Shown: positions 34,838-49,228, counted from the stretch's first letter. The stretch: 64,000 bases of DNA from SLFH01 sp050486265 (GCA_050486265.1 JBJHCY010000003.1:62001-126000), one strand, 5' to 3'. Made by a program: numbers and translations. Notes: generated by a model not told the origin, from the letters alone.

Positions 34838-35470
34838 TCACGCCGCGTTGAGTTGGTACAGCGCGTGGCGGATCCAGCGGTCGCCGCCGACTCTGCGGAG
34901 TTCGGTGTTGCCGCCCTGCTTTCTGAAGCCGAGCCGTTCGGCGAGGCGTTCGCTTGCGGTGTTGCCCGGGACGATCCAGGCGCTGACGCCGTGCAGGCCG
35001 AGCCCGGCGGGCGGCGTGCGCAGCGCGTGGTCGGTCAGGGCGCCGACGCCCTCCGCCCCCAGCCCCTGGCCGGAGAATTCGGGGCGCACCCACCAGTTCG
35101 CCTCGGCCTCGAAGTCCAGCCCGCGCTCGATGGTCGTGAGGTTGAACGCTCCGGCGATGGTTCCGTCGGCCAGCACGCCGACGCGCCGGAAGGCGGTGCC
35201 GTGCGACTCGCCCTCTTCGGTCAGGCGGAGCTGACGCTCGAAGAGCGCCCGATCGTCCTCGCCCTCCTCGTGGATCGGCATCCAGCGGTCCAGCGCCATG
35301 CGTGCGGCGTCCACCGCCTCGATGAACGCCTCGCGGTCGCCTGTATGCAGCGGGCGGAGCGTCATCCGCGAGGTCAGCACCACGCCGGGCCCGACAGGGT
35401 CGACCCGAACGGGCTGGACCGGGATCAGGCGCGTCGGCGCCCGCTGGGTCTTGGTGCGTTGTCTGGCCAT
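34838..35470 (-). CDS. GNAT-family N-acetyltransferase (RimJ/RimL-like)
   Basis: A 210-residue protein whose residues 40-205 match the RimJ/RimL type of GNAT fold. Seen: VLTSRMTLRPLHTGDREAFIEAVDA, IAGAFNLTTIERGLDFEAEANWWVRPEFSGQGLGAEGVGALTDHAL (acetyl-CoA loop, Q-x-x-G-x-G/A variant) and LHGVSAWIVPGNTASERLAERLGFRKQGG. These enzymes acetylate N-termini of ribosomal proteins or small amines. The N-terminal 35 residues are basic. ATG 35470 is the first Met before the fold; longer readings give low-complexity sequence. It is divergent from the antiporter-like gene, with 69 bp between starts. Confidence 0.88.
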   Translation of the reverse strand: MARQRTKTQRAPTRLIPVQPVRVDPVGPGVVLTSRMTLRPLHTGDREAFIEAVDAARMALDRWMPIHEEGEDDRALFERQLRLTEEGESHGTAFRRVGVLADGTIAGAFNLTTIERGLDFEAEANWWVRPEFSGQGLGAEGVGALTDHALRTPPAGLGLHGVSAWIVPGNTASERLAERLGFRKQGGNTELRRVGGDRWIRHALYQLNAA

Positions 35471-35539
35471 CGGCGTCGCCTCACGGGTCGCTGACGCCCG
35501 GGAAGCGGTGGGGGCGTCGGGTCTACGCTCGGGTGCGTC

Positions 35540-36799
35540 ATGCAGACCGAGCCTTCCATCCTGCTGCTGCGCTTCGGGCTGTTGATCGTCGCCGCCGCAG
35601 TTTTTGGGGTGCTGCTTCGCCGCTGCGGCTTCTTCGGCGGTCGCCCGGCCTCGGCGATCACCGGCGGCCTGATCGCCGGCGTGCTGCTCGGCCCGATGGT
35701 GCTCGGCGCGGTCAACCCCGGCTTGCACACCTCGATGACCGTCGGCGGCCTGCAGGAATTGCGCGAGATGGAGTCGCGCCGGGCCGAGATGCTCGCCGAG
35801 CGCGACCGCGAACTGGCGGTCCTCAGAGAAACCGGCGTCAGCGAGATCGCCCTCGATGAGCACGAAGCCGAGTTCGCCGAACTCCTCGACGCCGAGCTCC
35901 GTCCCTACCGCCAGAGCCTCGACGAGGCCCGCAAAGCCCACCGCGAGGCGTCGGGCGCGATCGTGGCCGGGCTGGCGGCGTGGGCCTTCGCCCTCGGCGT
36001 CGTGGCCGGGCGGTCGCCCCGCCGGAAACTCGGCCCCGACGACCGGCGCACGCTGGCGGTCGCGGGCGTCGTCGCGGTGGTGGTGACGGCCGGGCTGGTG
36101 GCGGTGATCGTGCAGCGCCTGTTCACGCTCTCACGCGACGAGGCGATCGCGATCGGCGCGGCGGTCGGCGGGGGCTCGGCCTTCGCACTCCTGCCGATGC
36201 GCTGGGTGGCCAGCCGCGGGCGGGCCGGCTCGGGCTGGTACGGCTTTGCGGGGCTCATCGCGGCGTGCGGGGCGATGGCGGCGCTGGGCTCGGAACAGAC
36301 ACGCGGATACGCGCTCGTCGCGCTCGGCGGCTTGGCGATCGGCTTTGTCGCAAGGCCCGCCGTCGTCGGCAGCCGGCGCATGCGACGGATCGCCGCGCCG
36401 CTGGCTCTTTATGTCGGCGTCGGCACGCTCACGGCCACCATGGTCTCGATGACCGATCCCGCGGCGATCGTCTCGGGCTGGACGCCGGCGGTGCTCGCGG
36501 TCGCGTTGTTTCTGATCGCGGGCCTGCCGCAGTGGCTCGGGGCGACGCTGGCCTTCGGTGCGATCGGGAGCGCCGAGATGCGGGACCGAAAATCGCTGCG
36601 CTGGCTCGAACTTCACGCACGCGGCGTGCCGCTGACGCAGGTCGTGCTGCTGGCGTTGGTCTGCGCCGCGGGCGTGCTCGACCCGGCGTCGTCGCTGGGC
36701 GCCGCGGTTGTGGCCGGGGTCGTGCTGGGTGCGATCGAGAACGAGACGACGCTGGCGCCGGCGCGGTCGCTTTTGAAGCAGGTTGAGGAGATGGAGTAG
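35540..36799 (+). CDS. Polytopic membrane protein resembling cation:proton antiporters
   Basis: A 419-residue protein with about eleven to twelve hydrophobic segments. The N-terminal SAITGGLIAGVLLGPMVLGAVNP resembles the second helix of CPA2/Kef-type sodium or potassium:proton antiporters. Residues 65-125 form a charged, Glu/Arg-rich helical insertion (REMESRRAEMLAERDRELAVL) before the next helix, which is atypical. Later segments (AVLAVALFLIAGLPQWLGATLAFGAIG; GVPLTQVVLLALVCAAGVLDP) are also antiporter-like, but I do not see the paired Asp of the ion site clearly. Transport role is therefore tentative. No TrkA-N or KTN domain follows. Confidence 0.75.
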   Translation: MQTEPSILLLRFGLLIVAAAVFGVLLRRCGFFGGRPASAITGGLIAGVLLGPMVLGAVNPGLHTSMTVGGLQELREMESRRAEMLAERDRELAVLRETGVSEIALDEHEAEFAELLDAELRPYRQSLDEARKAHREASGAIVAGLAAWAFALGVVAGRSPRRKLGPDDRRTLAVAGVVAVVVTAGLVAVIVQRLFTLSRDEAIAIGAAVGGGSAFALLPMRWVASRGRAGSGWYGFAGLIAACGAMAALGSEQTRGYALVALGGLAIGFVARPAVVGSRRMRRIAAPLALYVGVGTLTATMVSMTDPAAIVSGWTPAVLAVALFLIAGLPQWLGATLAFGAIGSAEMRDRKSLRWLELHARGVPLTQVVLLALVCAAGVLDPASSLGAAVVAGVVLGAIENETTLAPARSLLKQVEEME

Positions 36800-36875
36800 G
36801 CGTGCTCTGCTTGGCGAGGGTGTCGAGCGAGCGGGTCCGAGCGGTCATCGATCACGAGCAGCACGCAAAAGAAAA

Positions 36876-36898
36876 CACTGGCGGGCGAGCCGCCAGTG
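36876..36898. repeat. Single CACTGGCGG/CCGCCAGTG hairpin (repeat family A)
   Basis: CACTGGCGG (36876-36884), five bases GCGAG, CCGCCAGTG (36890-36898), preceded by GAAAA. It sits between the convergent ends of the antiporter-like gene (36799) and glmS (36942) and could terminate both. Confidence 0.85.
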
Positions 36899-36941
36899 CT
36901 GCAGGACGAATGACTTTCTCCGGGCGGGGACGCCCTTTGTC

Positions 36942-38786
36942 TCACTCCACAGTCACGGACTTCGCCAGGTTCCGCGGCTTGTCGACATCGTGGCCTCGCA
37001 GCACCGCCGCGTGGTACGCCATCAGTTGCAGCGGCACCACCGTCAGCAGCGGGCTGACCGCCTCGGGGCAGCCGGGGATGTAGATCACTTCCTCGGCGAC
37101 CGAGCGGATCTCTTCGTCGCCCTCGGTGGCGATGGCGATGACATGGCCGCCGCGGCTGCGGACTTCCTCGATGTTGCTGATCACCTTGTCGTACTGGCTG
37201 CCCTTGTTGGCGATGAAGACCGCCGGCATGCCCTCGTCGATCAGGGCGATCGGCCCGTGCTTCATCTCGGCGGCGGGCATGCCCTCTGCGTGGATGTAGC
37301 TGATCTCCTTGAGTTTCAGCGCCCCCTCCATCGCGGTGGGGTAGTTGTACCCGCGCCCGAGGAAGAGCCAGTTGTTCCGCTCGACATACCGCTCGGTGAT
37401 GCGCCGGATCTCGTCGTTGTTCGCCAGGATCTGCTCGATCTTGTCGGGCACCGCCTCCAGCGCGTTCATGATGCGGACGCAGCGTTCCGGCGAGGTGACG
37501 CGCCGCCTGCCCATAAACAGCGAGATCAGCGTGAGCACCGTGACCTGCCCCGTGAACGCCTTGGTCGAGGCGACGCCGATCTCCGGCCCCACGCGCAGGT
37601 ACACGCCCATGTCCGTCTCGCGCGCGATCGACGAGCCGACGACATTGACCACGCCCACCGAGAGCGCGCCCTTGTCTTTCGCCTCGCGCAGCGCCGCGAG
37701 CGTGTCGGCCGTCTCGCCCGACTGGCTCACGGCGATCACCACCGTCCCGTCCTCGACGATCGGGTTGCGGTAGCGGAACTCGCTGGCGTACTCGCACTCG
37801 GTGGGGATCTTGGCGATGTCCTCCATGAGGTACTCGCCGATCATCGAGGCGTGCAGGGCCGTGCCCTGGCCGGTCAGGATGATGCGCTTCGCCTTGACGA
37901 GCTCCTTGGCGAACTGCGCCAGCCCGCCGAGCACCACCTTGCCCTCGTTGTGGTCGATGCGCCCGCCGAGCGTCGTCCGCAGCGAGGCGGGCTGCTCGAA
38001 GATCTCCTTCTGCATGAAGTGGCTGAAGGCCCCGAGCTCGATCTGCTCGAGCTCGTACTCCAACTCGGTGACCTTCGGCATGATCTCGACATTGTCGACC
38101 GTCGAGGTGCGGAAGCCTTCACGCGTGATCTTGACGACATTGTAATCGTCGAGCATGAACGCCTGGGTCGTGTGCGCCACGATCGCCGACGCGTCGGAAG
38201 CGACGATGAACTCTTCGTTCCCGACGCCGACCAAGAGCGGCGAGCCCTTCCGCGCGCACACCATCACCCCCGGCTCGCTCTCGCAGATCACCGCGATCGC
38301 GTACGCGCCCTTCACCTCGCGCAGCGCCGTCTGCACCGCGGCTTCCAGGTCGGTCCCGTTCTCGGGGTCGTACAGCTCCCCGATCAGCATCGCCAGGACC
38401 TCGGTGTCGGTCTCGGAGTGGAAGGTGTGCCCCCGTTCCTGGAGGTACTTGCGCAGAGCAGCGTGGTTCTCGATGATCCCGTTGTGGACCAGGCAGATCC
38501 CGGCCTTGTCGTCCCTGTGGGGGTGGGCGTTGGCCTCGGTGACGCCGCCGTGGGTCGCCCAGCGGGTGTGGGCCAGGCCGATCGAGCCGTCGAACCCTCC
38601 GAGTTCCTTCAGGCGGTTCTCCAGATGAGAGACGCGTCCGACGGACTTGGCGACCTCCAGCCCGTCTTCATCGGAGAGGATCCCGATCCCCGCCGAGTCG
38701 TACCCCCGGTACTCGAGCCGCTTGAGCCCCTCGATCAGGAGGGGTCTGGCCTTCTTGGCCCCGATGTAGGCGACGATCCCGCACAC
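36942..38786 (-). CDS. glmS: Glutamine--fructose-6-phosphate aminotransferase (isomerizing)
   Basis: A 614-residue enzyme making glucosamine-6-phosphate from fructose-6-phosphate and glutamine, the entry to peptidoglycan and LPS amino sugars. The N-terminal MCGIVAYIG gives the catalytic Cys after Met removal; the glutaminase domain has HTRWATHGGVTEANAHPH and HNGIIENH. Two SIS domains follow (GQGTALHASMIGEYLMED; SQSGETADTLAALREAKDKGA; RGYNYPTAMEGALKLKEISYIHAEGM) and the C-terminal DKPRNLAKSVTVE is exact for the family. GTG 38786 is preceded by GAGGAG. It is divergent from carB. No glmS ribozyme was recognised in 38787-39184; that 398-bp gap should hold both promoters and shows nothing else I can name. 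Confidence 0.97.
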   Translation of the reverse strand: MCGIVAYIGAKKARPLLIEGLKRLEYRGYDSAGIGILSDEDGLEVAKSVGRVSHLENRLKELGGFDGSIGLAHTRWATHGGVTEANAHPHRDDKAGICLVHNGIIENHAALRKYLQERGHTFHSETDTEVLAMLIGELYDPENGTDLEAAVQTALREVKGAYAIAVICESEPGVMVCARKGSPLLVGVGNEEFIVASDASAIVAHTTQAFMLDDYNVVKITREGFRTSTVDNVEIMPKVTELEYELEQIELGAFSHFMQKEIFEQPASLRTTLGGRIDHNEGKVVLGGLAQFAKELVKAKRIILTGQGTALHASMIGEYLMEDIAKIPTECEYASEFRYRNPIVEDGTVVIAVSQSGETADTLAALREAKDKGALSVGVVNVVGSSIARETDMGVYLRVGPEIGVASTKAFTGQVTVLTLISLFMGRRRVTSPERCVRIMNALEAVPDKIEQILANNDEIRRITERYVERNNWLFLGRGYNYPTAMEGALKLKEISYIHAEGMPAAEMKHGPIALIDEGMPAVFIANKGSQYDKVISNIEEVRSRGGHVIAIATEGDEEIRSVAEEVIYIPGCPEAVSPLLTVVPLQLMAYHAAVLRGHDVDKPRNLAKSVTVE

Positions 38787-39184
38787 GCCGAACTCCTCTC
38801 AGATGGCGGCGGGCGCCGGCCCCGCCGCGGGTCCTCCGTGCCCCTGCTCGCATCCGGAGGGGCCGGGGGGTTGTACGCCGGCGGATCGCGCCGGGATCGG
38901 AGACATCGGCCCGGCCGGGCTCCGGGGTTGCGAGGATCGGCCCATGCGGGGCAGGTTCGGGGGCGCAGAAGCCGCAGGAACGGCCCTCTGGCGGGCCATC
39001 TGATGGCCTCGGCCGGTGTCTGGGAGGGGGCCGCCGCCCTGTTCGGGGCGTGGGTTCGGGGCGGGGTTTCTTTGTCTTTGGGTCCGGCGTTGCTTACGCT
39101 TGCCGGAAACCCGCCGGGCTCGGAGCCGGCCGGCGCGGGGGTCGCGCAGGCCGCGCGCCCCGTGTTCCCGGCACGCGAGCCAGC

Positions 39185-42733
<3,549 letters not shown>

Positions 42734-42739
42734 GCGGGC

Positions 42740-43822
42740 TCACCGCCCGCGCGGCATCCGGTCGTACAGATCGAAGACCTCGTTCACGCGGTTTTCGGCG
42801 TTCCGTCTCCGCTCGTCGAGCAGCTGCATCGTCTCGGCGATGCGCTCGCGTTCCTCCGCGTCAGCGTTGATCATCCGATCGCGCAGCGCGTTGAAGTGGC
42901 TGCGATTCATCCCCGAGATATGCGAGAACTCGGCGCGGACGGTATCGCCCACCGCTCGCTGCTCGCTCGCCCGCAGCGCGTCGAGCCCGTCAGGGATCGG
43001 GGGCATCAGAAGGTCGCGGCCCGCCACACGCACGCGGAGTCTCCCGCACGGCGCCAGACCGCCCGTCGGCTCTCCGCCGCCGGTCAGCCTCGGCGGCAGG
43101 GGCTCGCCGTGCGCGAGCCAGCGGTCGAAGCCTTCCGATGAGACGAACGGGTTGGTCGCGGGCGCGGGCCCGCTCAGTCGCGCCTCGGTGAGCACACGGT
43201 GTTCGGCCTCCGGCCACTCGCCGAGCCTCGCCTTCCAGGCGTTCTCCATCACATCGGGCACGATCTGCTGGGGACGCGCGTCGAGCTGTGCAAAGGCGCC
43301 CATGCGCACCGCCGCGTCGATCACCCGTCCCTGACGCTGCACCTTCAGGCGCATCACATCGCCCGGATCGCGGGCGACGATCAGGTACCTCATCGTGTCA
43401 ACGCTGTCGAGCTCCTGCCCGTTCATCTCCAAGATGATGTCTTCGGCGGCGAGCACATCCGCGGCGTCGAACCCCGGCACGGTCCCGCCGATCTGCACCC
43501 CCCGCGGCACTTCCCCCCCGAAGCTGACACCCATACCAGCGCGCGGTCCGCGCTGGAAGATTTCCCAGCCGATCGATTCGAGCCTCGCCCGCTGCTCGGG
43601 CGTCAGCTCGCGGTCCCGGATCATCGCTTCCAGCCGCTTCAACTCGCCGTTGACCGCTTCGATCAGCCGCTCCGACGCCCGCTCACGCTCAGCGTACTCG
43701 GCATGGTCCAAAGCCGCGATGGGGTCGGCAAGACCGGTCCCGGCAAAGAGCCCGATGGCCACAATCCCAGCCGCGGCCCGCGCCGCCGTCCCTGCCACCG
43801 CCAATCTCAGGTGCTTTCGCAT
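42740..43822 (-). CDS. Secreted or membrane-anchored PDZ-domain protein
   Basis: A 360-residue protein with a signal peptide (LRLAVAGTAARAAAGIVAIGLFAGTGLA). Residues 35-90 are helical and charged; residues about 95-180 form a PDZ domain (GMGVSFGGEVPRGVQIGGTVPGFDAADVLAAEDIILEMNGQELDSVDTMRYLIVARDPGDVMRLKVQRQG order) of the kind in HtrA and Ctp proteases, but no protease domain is present. The rest is unrecognised and ends in a charged helical region (RERIAETMQLLDERRRNAENRVNEVFDLYDRM). It probably binds peptide C-termini or partner proteins in the periplasm. It is the last gene of the minus-strand run from pckA and converges on carB with only 6 bp between. Confidence 0.82.
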   Translation of the reverse strand: MRKHLRLAVAGTAARAAAGIVAIGLFAGTGLADPIAALDHAEYAERERASERLIEAVNGELKRLEAMIRDRELTPEQRARLESIGWEIFQRGPRAGMGVSFGGEVPRGVQIGGTVPGFDAADVLAAEDIILEMNGQELDSVDTMRYLIVARDPGDVMRLKVQRQGRVIDAAVRMGAFAQLDARPQQIVPDVMENAWKARLGEWPEAEHRVLTEARLSGPAPATNPFVSSEGFDRWLAHGEPLPPRLTGGGEPTGGLAPCGRLRVRVAGRDLLMPPIPDGLDALRASEQRAVGDTVRAEFSHISGMNRSHFNALRDRMINADAEERERIAETMQLLDERRRNAENRVNEVFDLYDRMPRGR

Positions 43823-43861
43823 ATGCAACAGTCTCTGGGATCGAGGCCGCGGTTTCAACCC

Positions 43862-44938
43862 TCACCCTCCCCGGGCCAATTCGGCGATGGAGGAAGCGGA
43901 GTTGAGGATCCGTTCCGCCAAGACCGAGGCGGGCCGGATCAGCCAGGCCCACTCGGGCCCGCCGCGCTCGGTCAGGGTCGCCGCCTCGGCCCCCAGCGAT
44001 TCGACCATCAGGGGGGGCAGGAGGTCCGCCGCCCGCTCCAGCCGCACGCCTTCCTCCCGCAGCCCCTCGAAAAACACCCGAAGCCTCCGTTGATCGATCG
44101 AGAGCGCACTCCCGCCGCCGTCCCGGCCGCTCTCTCCGCCTTTGGACCGGGCCCGCGCCAGCGAGAACTGCAGCGCCCCCTGGGCGAAGACCGCAGGCAG
44201 CCGGTCCGACCGCGGCAGCTCCAGATCCACGATCGCCGGCGGGAGCCCCTCGCGGAAAACGAGATTGCCCGGGTGCCAGTCCCCGTGGACGATCTGCCTC
44301 GGCCAGTCCGCCCAGCCGAGTCGTTGGGCCTCGCGTTCGGCCGCGGCCATCGCCCCGGCCAGCCGGGCCCCGCCCCCGTCGCCCGAGCGTTCCAGGCGTT
44401 CGCGGAGGTGTAGGGCGCCGTGGAACCCGCCTTCGGGCGCGGGATGAGAAGGCTTGAAGCTCCGCAGCGCCCGGTGAGCCGCGCCGAGCGCCCAGCCGGC
44501 CCCGCGCGTCTGCTCGGGCGAGGCGTCGTAGGGAACGCCGGAAACAAACTCCATCAACTCGTAGACATAGCGCCCGAGCTGCAGCATCGAGTTGTTCTCC
44601 CCCTTGGTGCCCAGCAGCTTCGGCACACGCACGCCCGTCGAGGCCATGTGCAGCATCGTTTCGTGCGCCACGGCGACGCGGTACGGATCGTCTCTGCCCG
44701 GCGCGAGCCGTTTCAACAGCAGGCGCTCCGAATCGGTCTCGATGAGCACCTTGGGGGAGGCGGGGTCGCCGAGGGCGAGCGGGCGGGCAGAGCGGACCAT
44801 CGCGAGGTCGTAATGCCGCAGCACCGCGCCGAGCTCGGAGGGGGTGATCTGGTCCGCCTTCGTGCGGACGGCACGGTGGCGGTCGCGGGGGTCGTCCGGC
44901 CCCGGGCCCAGAAAGATCGGTTCGGTGGTGGGGGCCAT
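43862..44938 (-). CDS. Aminoglycoside phosphotransferase-fold kinase, second copy
   Basis: A 358-residue APH-fold protein. QIVHGDWHPGNLVFREGLPPAIVDLELPRSDR carries the HGDxxxxN catalytic loop and the metal Asp in IVDLE. The N-lobe has KVLIETDSERLLLKRLAPGRDDPYRVAVAHE with the ATP-contact Lys. The N-terminal 50 residues include PSELGAVLRHYDLAMVRSARPLALG, a pattern seen in CotS/homoserine-kinase-like proteins that may bind small amines or sugars. It starts with ATG 44938, 46 bp after yicC, and is followed by the PDZ gene after 39 bp. It is only distantly similar to the gene at 29071-30219, so the two are not recent duplicates. Confidence 0.83.
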   Translation of the reverse strand: MAPTTEPIFLGPGPDDPRDRHRAVRTKADQITPSELGAVLRHYDLAMVRSARPLALGDPASPKVLIETDSERLLLKRLAPGRDDPYRVAVAHETMLHMASTGVRVPKLLGTKGENNSMLQLGRYVYELMEFVSGVPYDASPEQTRGAGWALGAAHRALRSFKPSHPAPEGGFHGALHLRERLERSGDGGGARLAGAMAAAEREAQRLGWADWPRQIVHGDWHPGNLVFREGLPPAIVDLELPRSDRLPAVFAQGALQFSLARARSKGGESGRDGGGSALSIDQRRLRVFFEGLREEGVRLERAADLLPPLMVESLGAEAATLTERGGPEWAWLIRPASVLAERILNSASSIAELARGG

Positions 44939-44984
44939 CGGTCGGCCGGGCTCCCGGTTACGGCTTCAGCCCGCCTCGGCGGGG

Positions 44985-45875
44985 CTACTCGACATTCTGG
45001 ACCTGTTCCTTGATGCGGTCGATCGCGCCCTTGATCTCGACGATCCTGCGGCTGATCAGCGCGTCGGGGCTCTTGCTCGCGATGGTGTTCGCCTCGCGGA
45101 GCATCTCCTGGCTGAGGAAGTCCAGCGTGCGCCCCACCGGGCGGTCGGCGTCGTCTTCAACAAGCTCGCCGAACTGTTCGATGTGCCCGGCCAGGCGGCT
45201 GAGCTCCTCGGCGATGTCGGTTTTCTCGGCGTACACCGCGATCTCGCGCACCAGGTCGACGGGCTCGACGGAGATCCCCGCGTCCTTGAGCATCGTTTCC
45301 AGGCGCGAGCGAAGGCGGTTCTCGTACTCGCGGACGACATCGGGCGCGCGCCCGGAGATCTCGGCCAGGCGTTCGGCGATCGCGGCCCGCTGCTGTTCGA
45401 GGTCCTCGGCGAGCAGGACGCCCTCGCGGTCGCGCATCACGATCAGGCGGGTGCACGCCTCGCCGAGCAGTTTGACGAACGCGTCGCGCGCGTGGTTGAG
45501 CCGGGACTCTTCGTTCGCCGGGGCTTGGAGCACGCCGGGCAGCGCCAGCAGCGTGCCGACATCCACCGAGAGCTCGCCGTTCTTCACCGAGTCGGTCTTG
45601 CGGACCTGGCGGATGTAGTGTTCGAGGGCGCGGTGGTTGATCTCGCTGGCGGCCGACTCGGAGGTGTCGGTGCACGAGGCGCGGAGGGTGACGGTGCCGC
45701 GGTTGATACGCTTGCGCAGCTCGCTCTCGAGCTCGGCTTCGAGGCCCTGGAGATCCTCGGGCAGCCGGATGCTGGCCTTGAAGTACTTGTTGTTGAGGGA
45801 GCGGACCTCGACGAAGTAGTGGACTCCGTCGATCTGGGCGGAGGCCTCACCGTAGCCGGTCATGCTGCGGATCAC
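44985..45875 (-). CDS. yicC: YicC-family endoribonuclease-like protein
   Basis: A 296-residue protein. The N-terminus IRSMTGYGEAS and SLNNKYFKASIRLPEDLQGLE, and the C-terminus RPVGRTLDFLSQEMLREANTIASKSPDALISRRIVEIKGAIDRIKEQVQNVE, are diagnostic of the YicC/YloC family, for which RNA-degrading or sRNA-adaptor activity has been reported in E. coli. GTG 45875 gives the family-typical MIRSMTGYG start and follows a GGAG. It lies 23 bp after secG and is likely co-transcribed with it. In many bacteria yicC precedes gmk; that gene is not here. Confidence 0.93.
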   Translation of the reverse strand: MIRSMTGYGEASAQIDGVHYFVEVRSLNNKYFKASIRLPEDLQGLEAELESELRKRINRGTVTLRASCTDTSESAASEINHRALEHYIRQVRKTDSVKNGELSVDVGTLLALPGVLQAPANEESRLNHARDAFVKLLGEACTRLIVMRDREGVLLAEDLEQQRAAIAERLAEISGRAPDVVREYENRLRSRLETMLKDAGISVEPVDLVREIAVYAEKTDIAEELSRLAGHIEQFGELVEDDADRPVGRTLDFLSQEMLREANTIASKSPDALISRRIVEIKGAIDRIKEQVQNVE

Positions 45876-45898
45876 TTCGCGGGTCTCCGGTTCATGGC

Positions 45899-46330
45899 TC
45901 AGCCGCCGTCGCCGGGGTCGGCGAGGGGAGTCTCGCCGGTCTGTGCTTCGTTGGGCTGTGTTTCGCTGGGCGGGGGCTCTGCGGGCTGGGCCGGGGGCTG
46001 GGTGGGGGAGGTCTCGGTCTGCTGGGGTCCGGCCGGCCCGGCTTCGACCGTCGCGGGGTCGCGGTCGCCCCTGGCGGCGAAGTTCAGCGCGATCGCGATG
46101 AGCAGCCATGTCACGAACAGCCCGACGGTGCCGATCGTCAGCGCGTCGCCGGTCTTGGTGCCGAAGGCTGTCTGCCCCGAGCCCGCGCCAGCGCCGCCGA
46201 AGGCGCCGCCGAGGCCGCCGCCTTGGGGCTTCTGGATCAGCACGATGCCGATCAGCAGCAGCGAGACAAACACGAAGATCAGGACACCGACGCCCGTCAG
46301 AATCCCGCTCATGTCAGCAAGAACGACCAT
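45899..46330 (-). CDS. secG: Protein-export membrane subunit SecG with Pro-rich tail
   Basis: A 143-residue protein. Two membrane helices (LTGVGVLIFVFVSLLLIGIVLIQ and ALTIGTVGLFVTWLLIAIAL) flank the SecG loop QKPQGGGLGGAFGGAGAGSGQTAFGTKTGD. SecG assists SecA-driven translocation at SecYE. After the second helix about 55 residues are Pro/Glu/Thr-rich (AGPQQTETSPTQPPAQPAEPPPSETQPNEAQ), longer than in most SecG. The start is uncertain: ATG 46330 is chosen, ATG 46312 is possible. It lies downstream of tpiA, a common bacterial arrangement. Confidence 0.9.
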   Translation of the reverse strand: MVVLADMSGILTGVGVLIFVFVSLLLIGIVLIQKPQGGGLGGAFGGAGAGSGQTAFGTKTGDALTIGTVGLFVTWLLIAIALNFAARGDRDPATVEAGPAGPQQTETSPTQPPAQPAEPPPSETQPNEAQTGETPLADPGDGG

Positions 46331-46483
46331 AGAAAAGGGTCCCATCGTCATCGCGTACGGCGTATGCCGCGGCTTTCTTCGGAGTCTCGGGGCCGCGGCC
46401 CCGACACCGGGCGGCAATGACCGGCCCGGCGCAGAGGTCATGATAGGCGGAGCGGTCGCCCCGACGAGCCGGCTCCGGGGGGG

Positions 46484-47275
46484 TCATTCCGAAGCGGCGC
46501 GGGCGCTTTGCATCGAGGCCCGCACGATCGGGACGAACTCGCTGACCCTCAGCGAGGCCCCGCCGATCAGCCCCCCGTCGATGGATCGCTGTCCGAACAG
46601 CCCGCTGGCGTTGGCGGGCTTGACCGAGCCTCCGTAGACGACGCGCAGCCGGTCGGCCGCCCCGTCGTACATGTCTTCCAGGACCCTCCGGATCTTCTCG
46701 TGGGCCTCCTCGGCGTCGTCGGGGGTGGCGGTCTGCCCGGTGCCGATCGCCCAGACGGGCTCGTAGGCGATGACGAGGTGCTCGATCAGGCCCTCGGCGA
46801 TGCCCGCCAGGCCCGAGCGGAGCTGGATCTCGTTGACCTCGTGGGTGCGCCCGTCCTCGCGCTGTTCGCGGGTCTCGCCGATGCAGAGCACGCACCGGAG
46901 TCCGCCCTCCAGAATCGCCTTGACCTTGCGGTTGATCAGTTCGTCGTCCTCGCCGACGACATGGCGGCGCTCCGAGTGCCCGGCGAGGACCACCTGCACC
47001 CCGCAGTCGCGGAGCATGTCGACCGAGACCTCGCCCGTGAACGCCCCGTCGGGCTCGGGGCAGACATCCTGAGCGCCGAGCATGATCGGCGACTGGCGGT
47101 CGCGGAGGATGCTCTTGACAGCCAGCAGATAGACGCAGGGGGGGAAGACGGCGACATCGATCGGCGCGATCTCGCCCGCCAGCGCGTCGGCGACGCCGCG
47201 GATCAGCTCCGACGCCGTTTTCAGCGTCGTGTTCATTTTCCAGTTGCCGCCGACGAACGGCCTTCTCTCGGACAT
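46484..47275 (-). CDS. tpiA: Triosephosphate isomerase
   Basis: A 263-residue TIM-barrel enzyme interconverting dihydroxyacetone phosphate and glyceraldehyde-3-phosphate. Catalytic residues are in place: Lys in GGNWKMN, His in VVLAGHSERR, Glu in VIAYEPVWAIGTGQTAT (flexible loop), and the phosphate site VYGGSVKPANASGLF. Length is usual (about 250). GGAGG just before ATG 47275 supports the start. It follows pckA by 140 bp on the same strand, a gluconeogenic pairing, and precedes secG by 153 bp. Confidence 0.96.
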   Translation of the reverse strand: MSERRPFVGGNWKMNTTLKTASELIRGVADALAGEIAPIDVAVFPPCVYLLAVKSILRDRQSPIMLGAQDVCPEPDGAFTGEVSVDMLRDCGVQVVLAGHSERRHVVGEDDELINRKVKAILEGGLRCVLCIGETREQREDGRTHEVNEIQLRSGLAGIAEGLIEHLVIAYEPVWAIGTGQTATPDDAEEAHEKIRRVLEDMYDGAADRLRVVYGGSVKPANASGLFGQRSIDGGLIGGASLRVSEFVPIVRASMQSARAASE

Positions 47276-47415
47276 ACCGCCTCCGTGACAGGACGATCGG
47301 GCATCCCTGCCTGCAGCCGAGTGTACCGCGGCGGTTGGCGGGGCCGCGTCCGCTCGGACCCGACAGCCCCAAAGGGGGCGGTGCGTCGGGGCGGGGCTCG
47401 TTTCCCGCCCTGCTC

Positions 47416-49014
<1,599 letters not shown>

Positions 49015-49153
49015 CGAAAACACCTCCGTGGGGTGGAATGCTTTGGGGAGCCTCAAGCCTAGGCGGCAAGCAACACGCCGGCCCTGTTTCCGTTGCCGGA
49101 CAGGCGTCATCGGGCTAGTGTTGACCCCGGCGGATGCCCGCCGAACATCTGAT

Positions 49154-49228
49154 GGAGGCCGTAGCTCAGTCGGTTAGAGCACCTGGTTGTGGTCCAGGAG
49201 GTCGCGGGTTCGAATCCCGTCGGTCTCC
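49154..49228 (+). tRNA. tRNA-His (anticodon GTG)
   Basis: A full cloverleaf can be drawn. The extra G at -1 (49154) pairs with C73 (49228), as expected for tRNA-His. The acceptor stem GAGGCCG pairs with CGGTCTC, the D arm is GCTC...GAGC, the anticodon arm CCTGG-TTGTGGT-CCAGG with anticodon GTG, and the T arm GCGGG-TTCGAAT-CCCGT. CCA is not encoded. It is a single gene, divergent from pckA. Confidence 0.97.

Noticed and set aside
38787..39184. glmS ribozyme or a pyrimidine/purine leader in the glmS-carB divergent region
   Set aside because: No sequence matching the ribozyme core or a recognised riboswitch was seen; the region is simply GC-rich.
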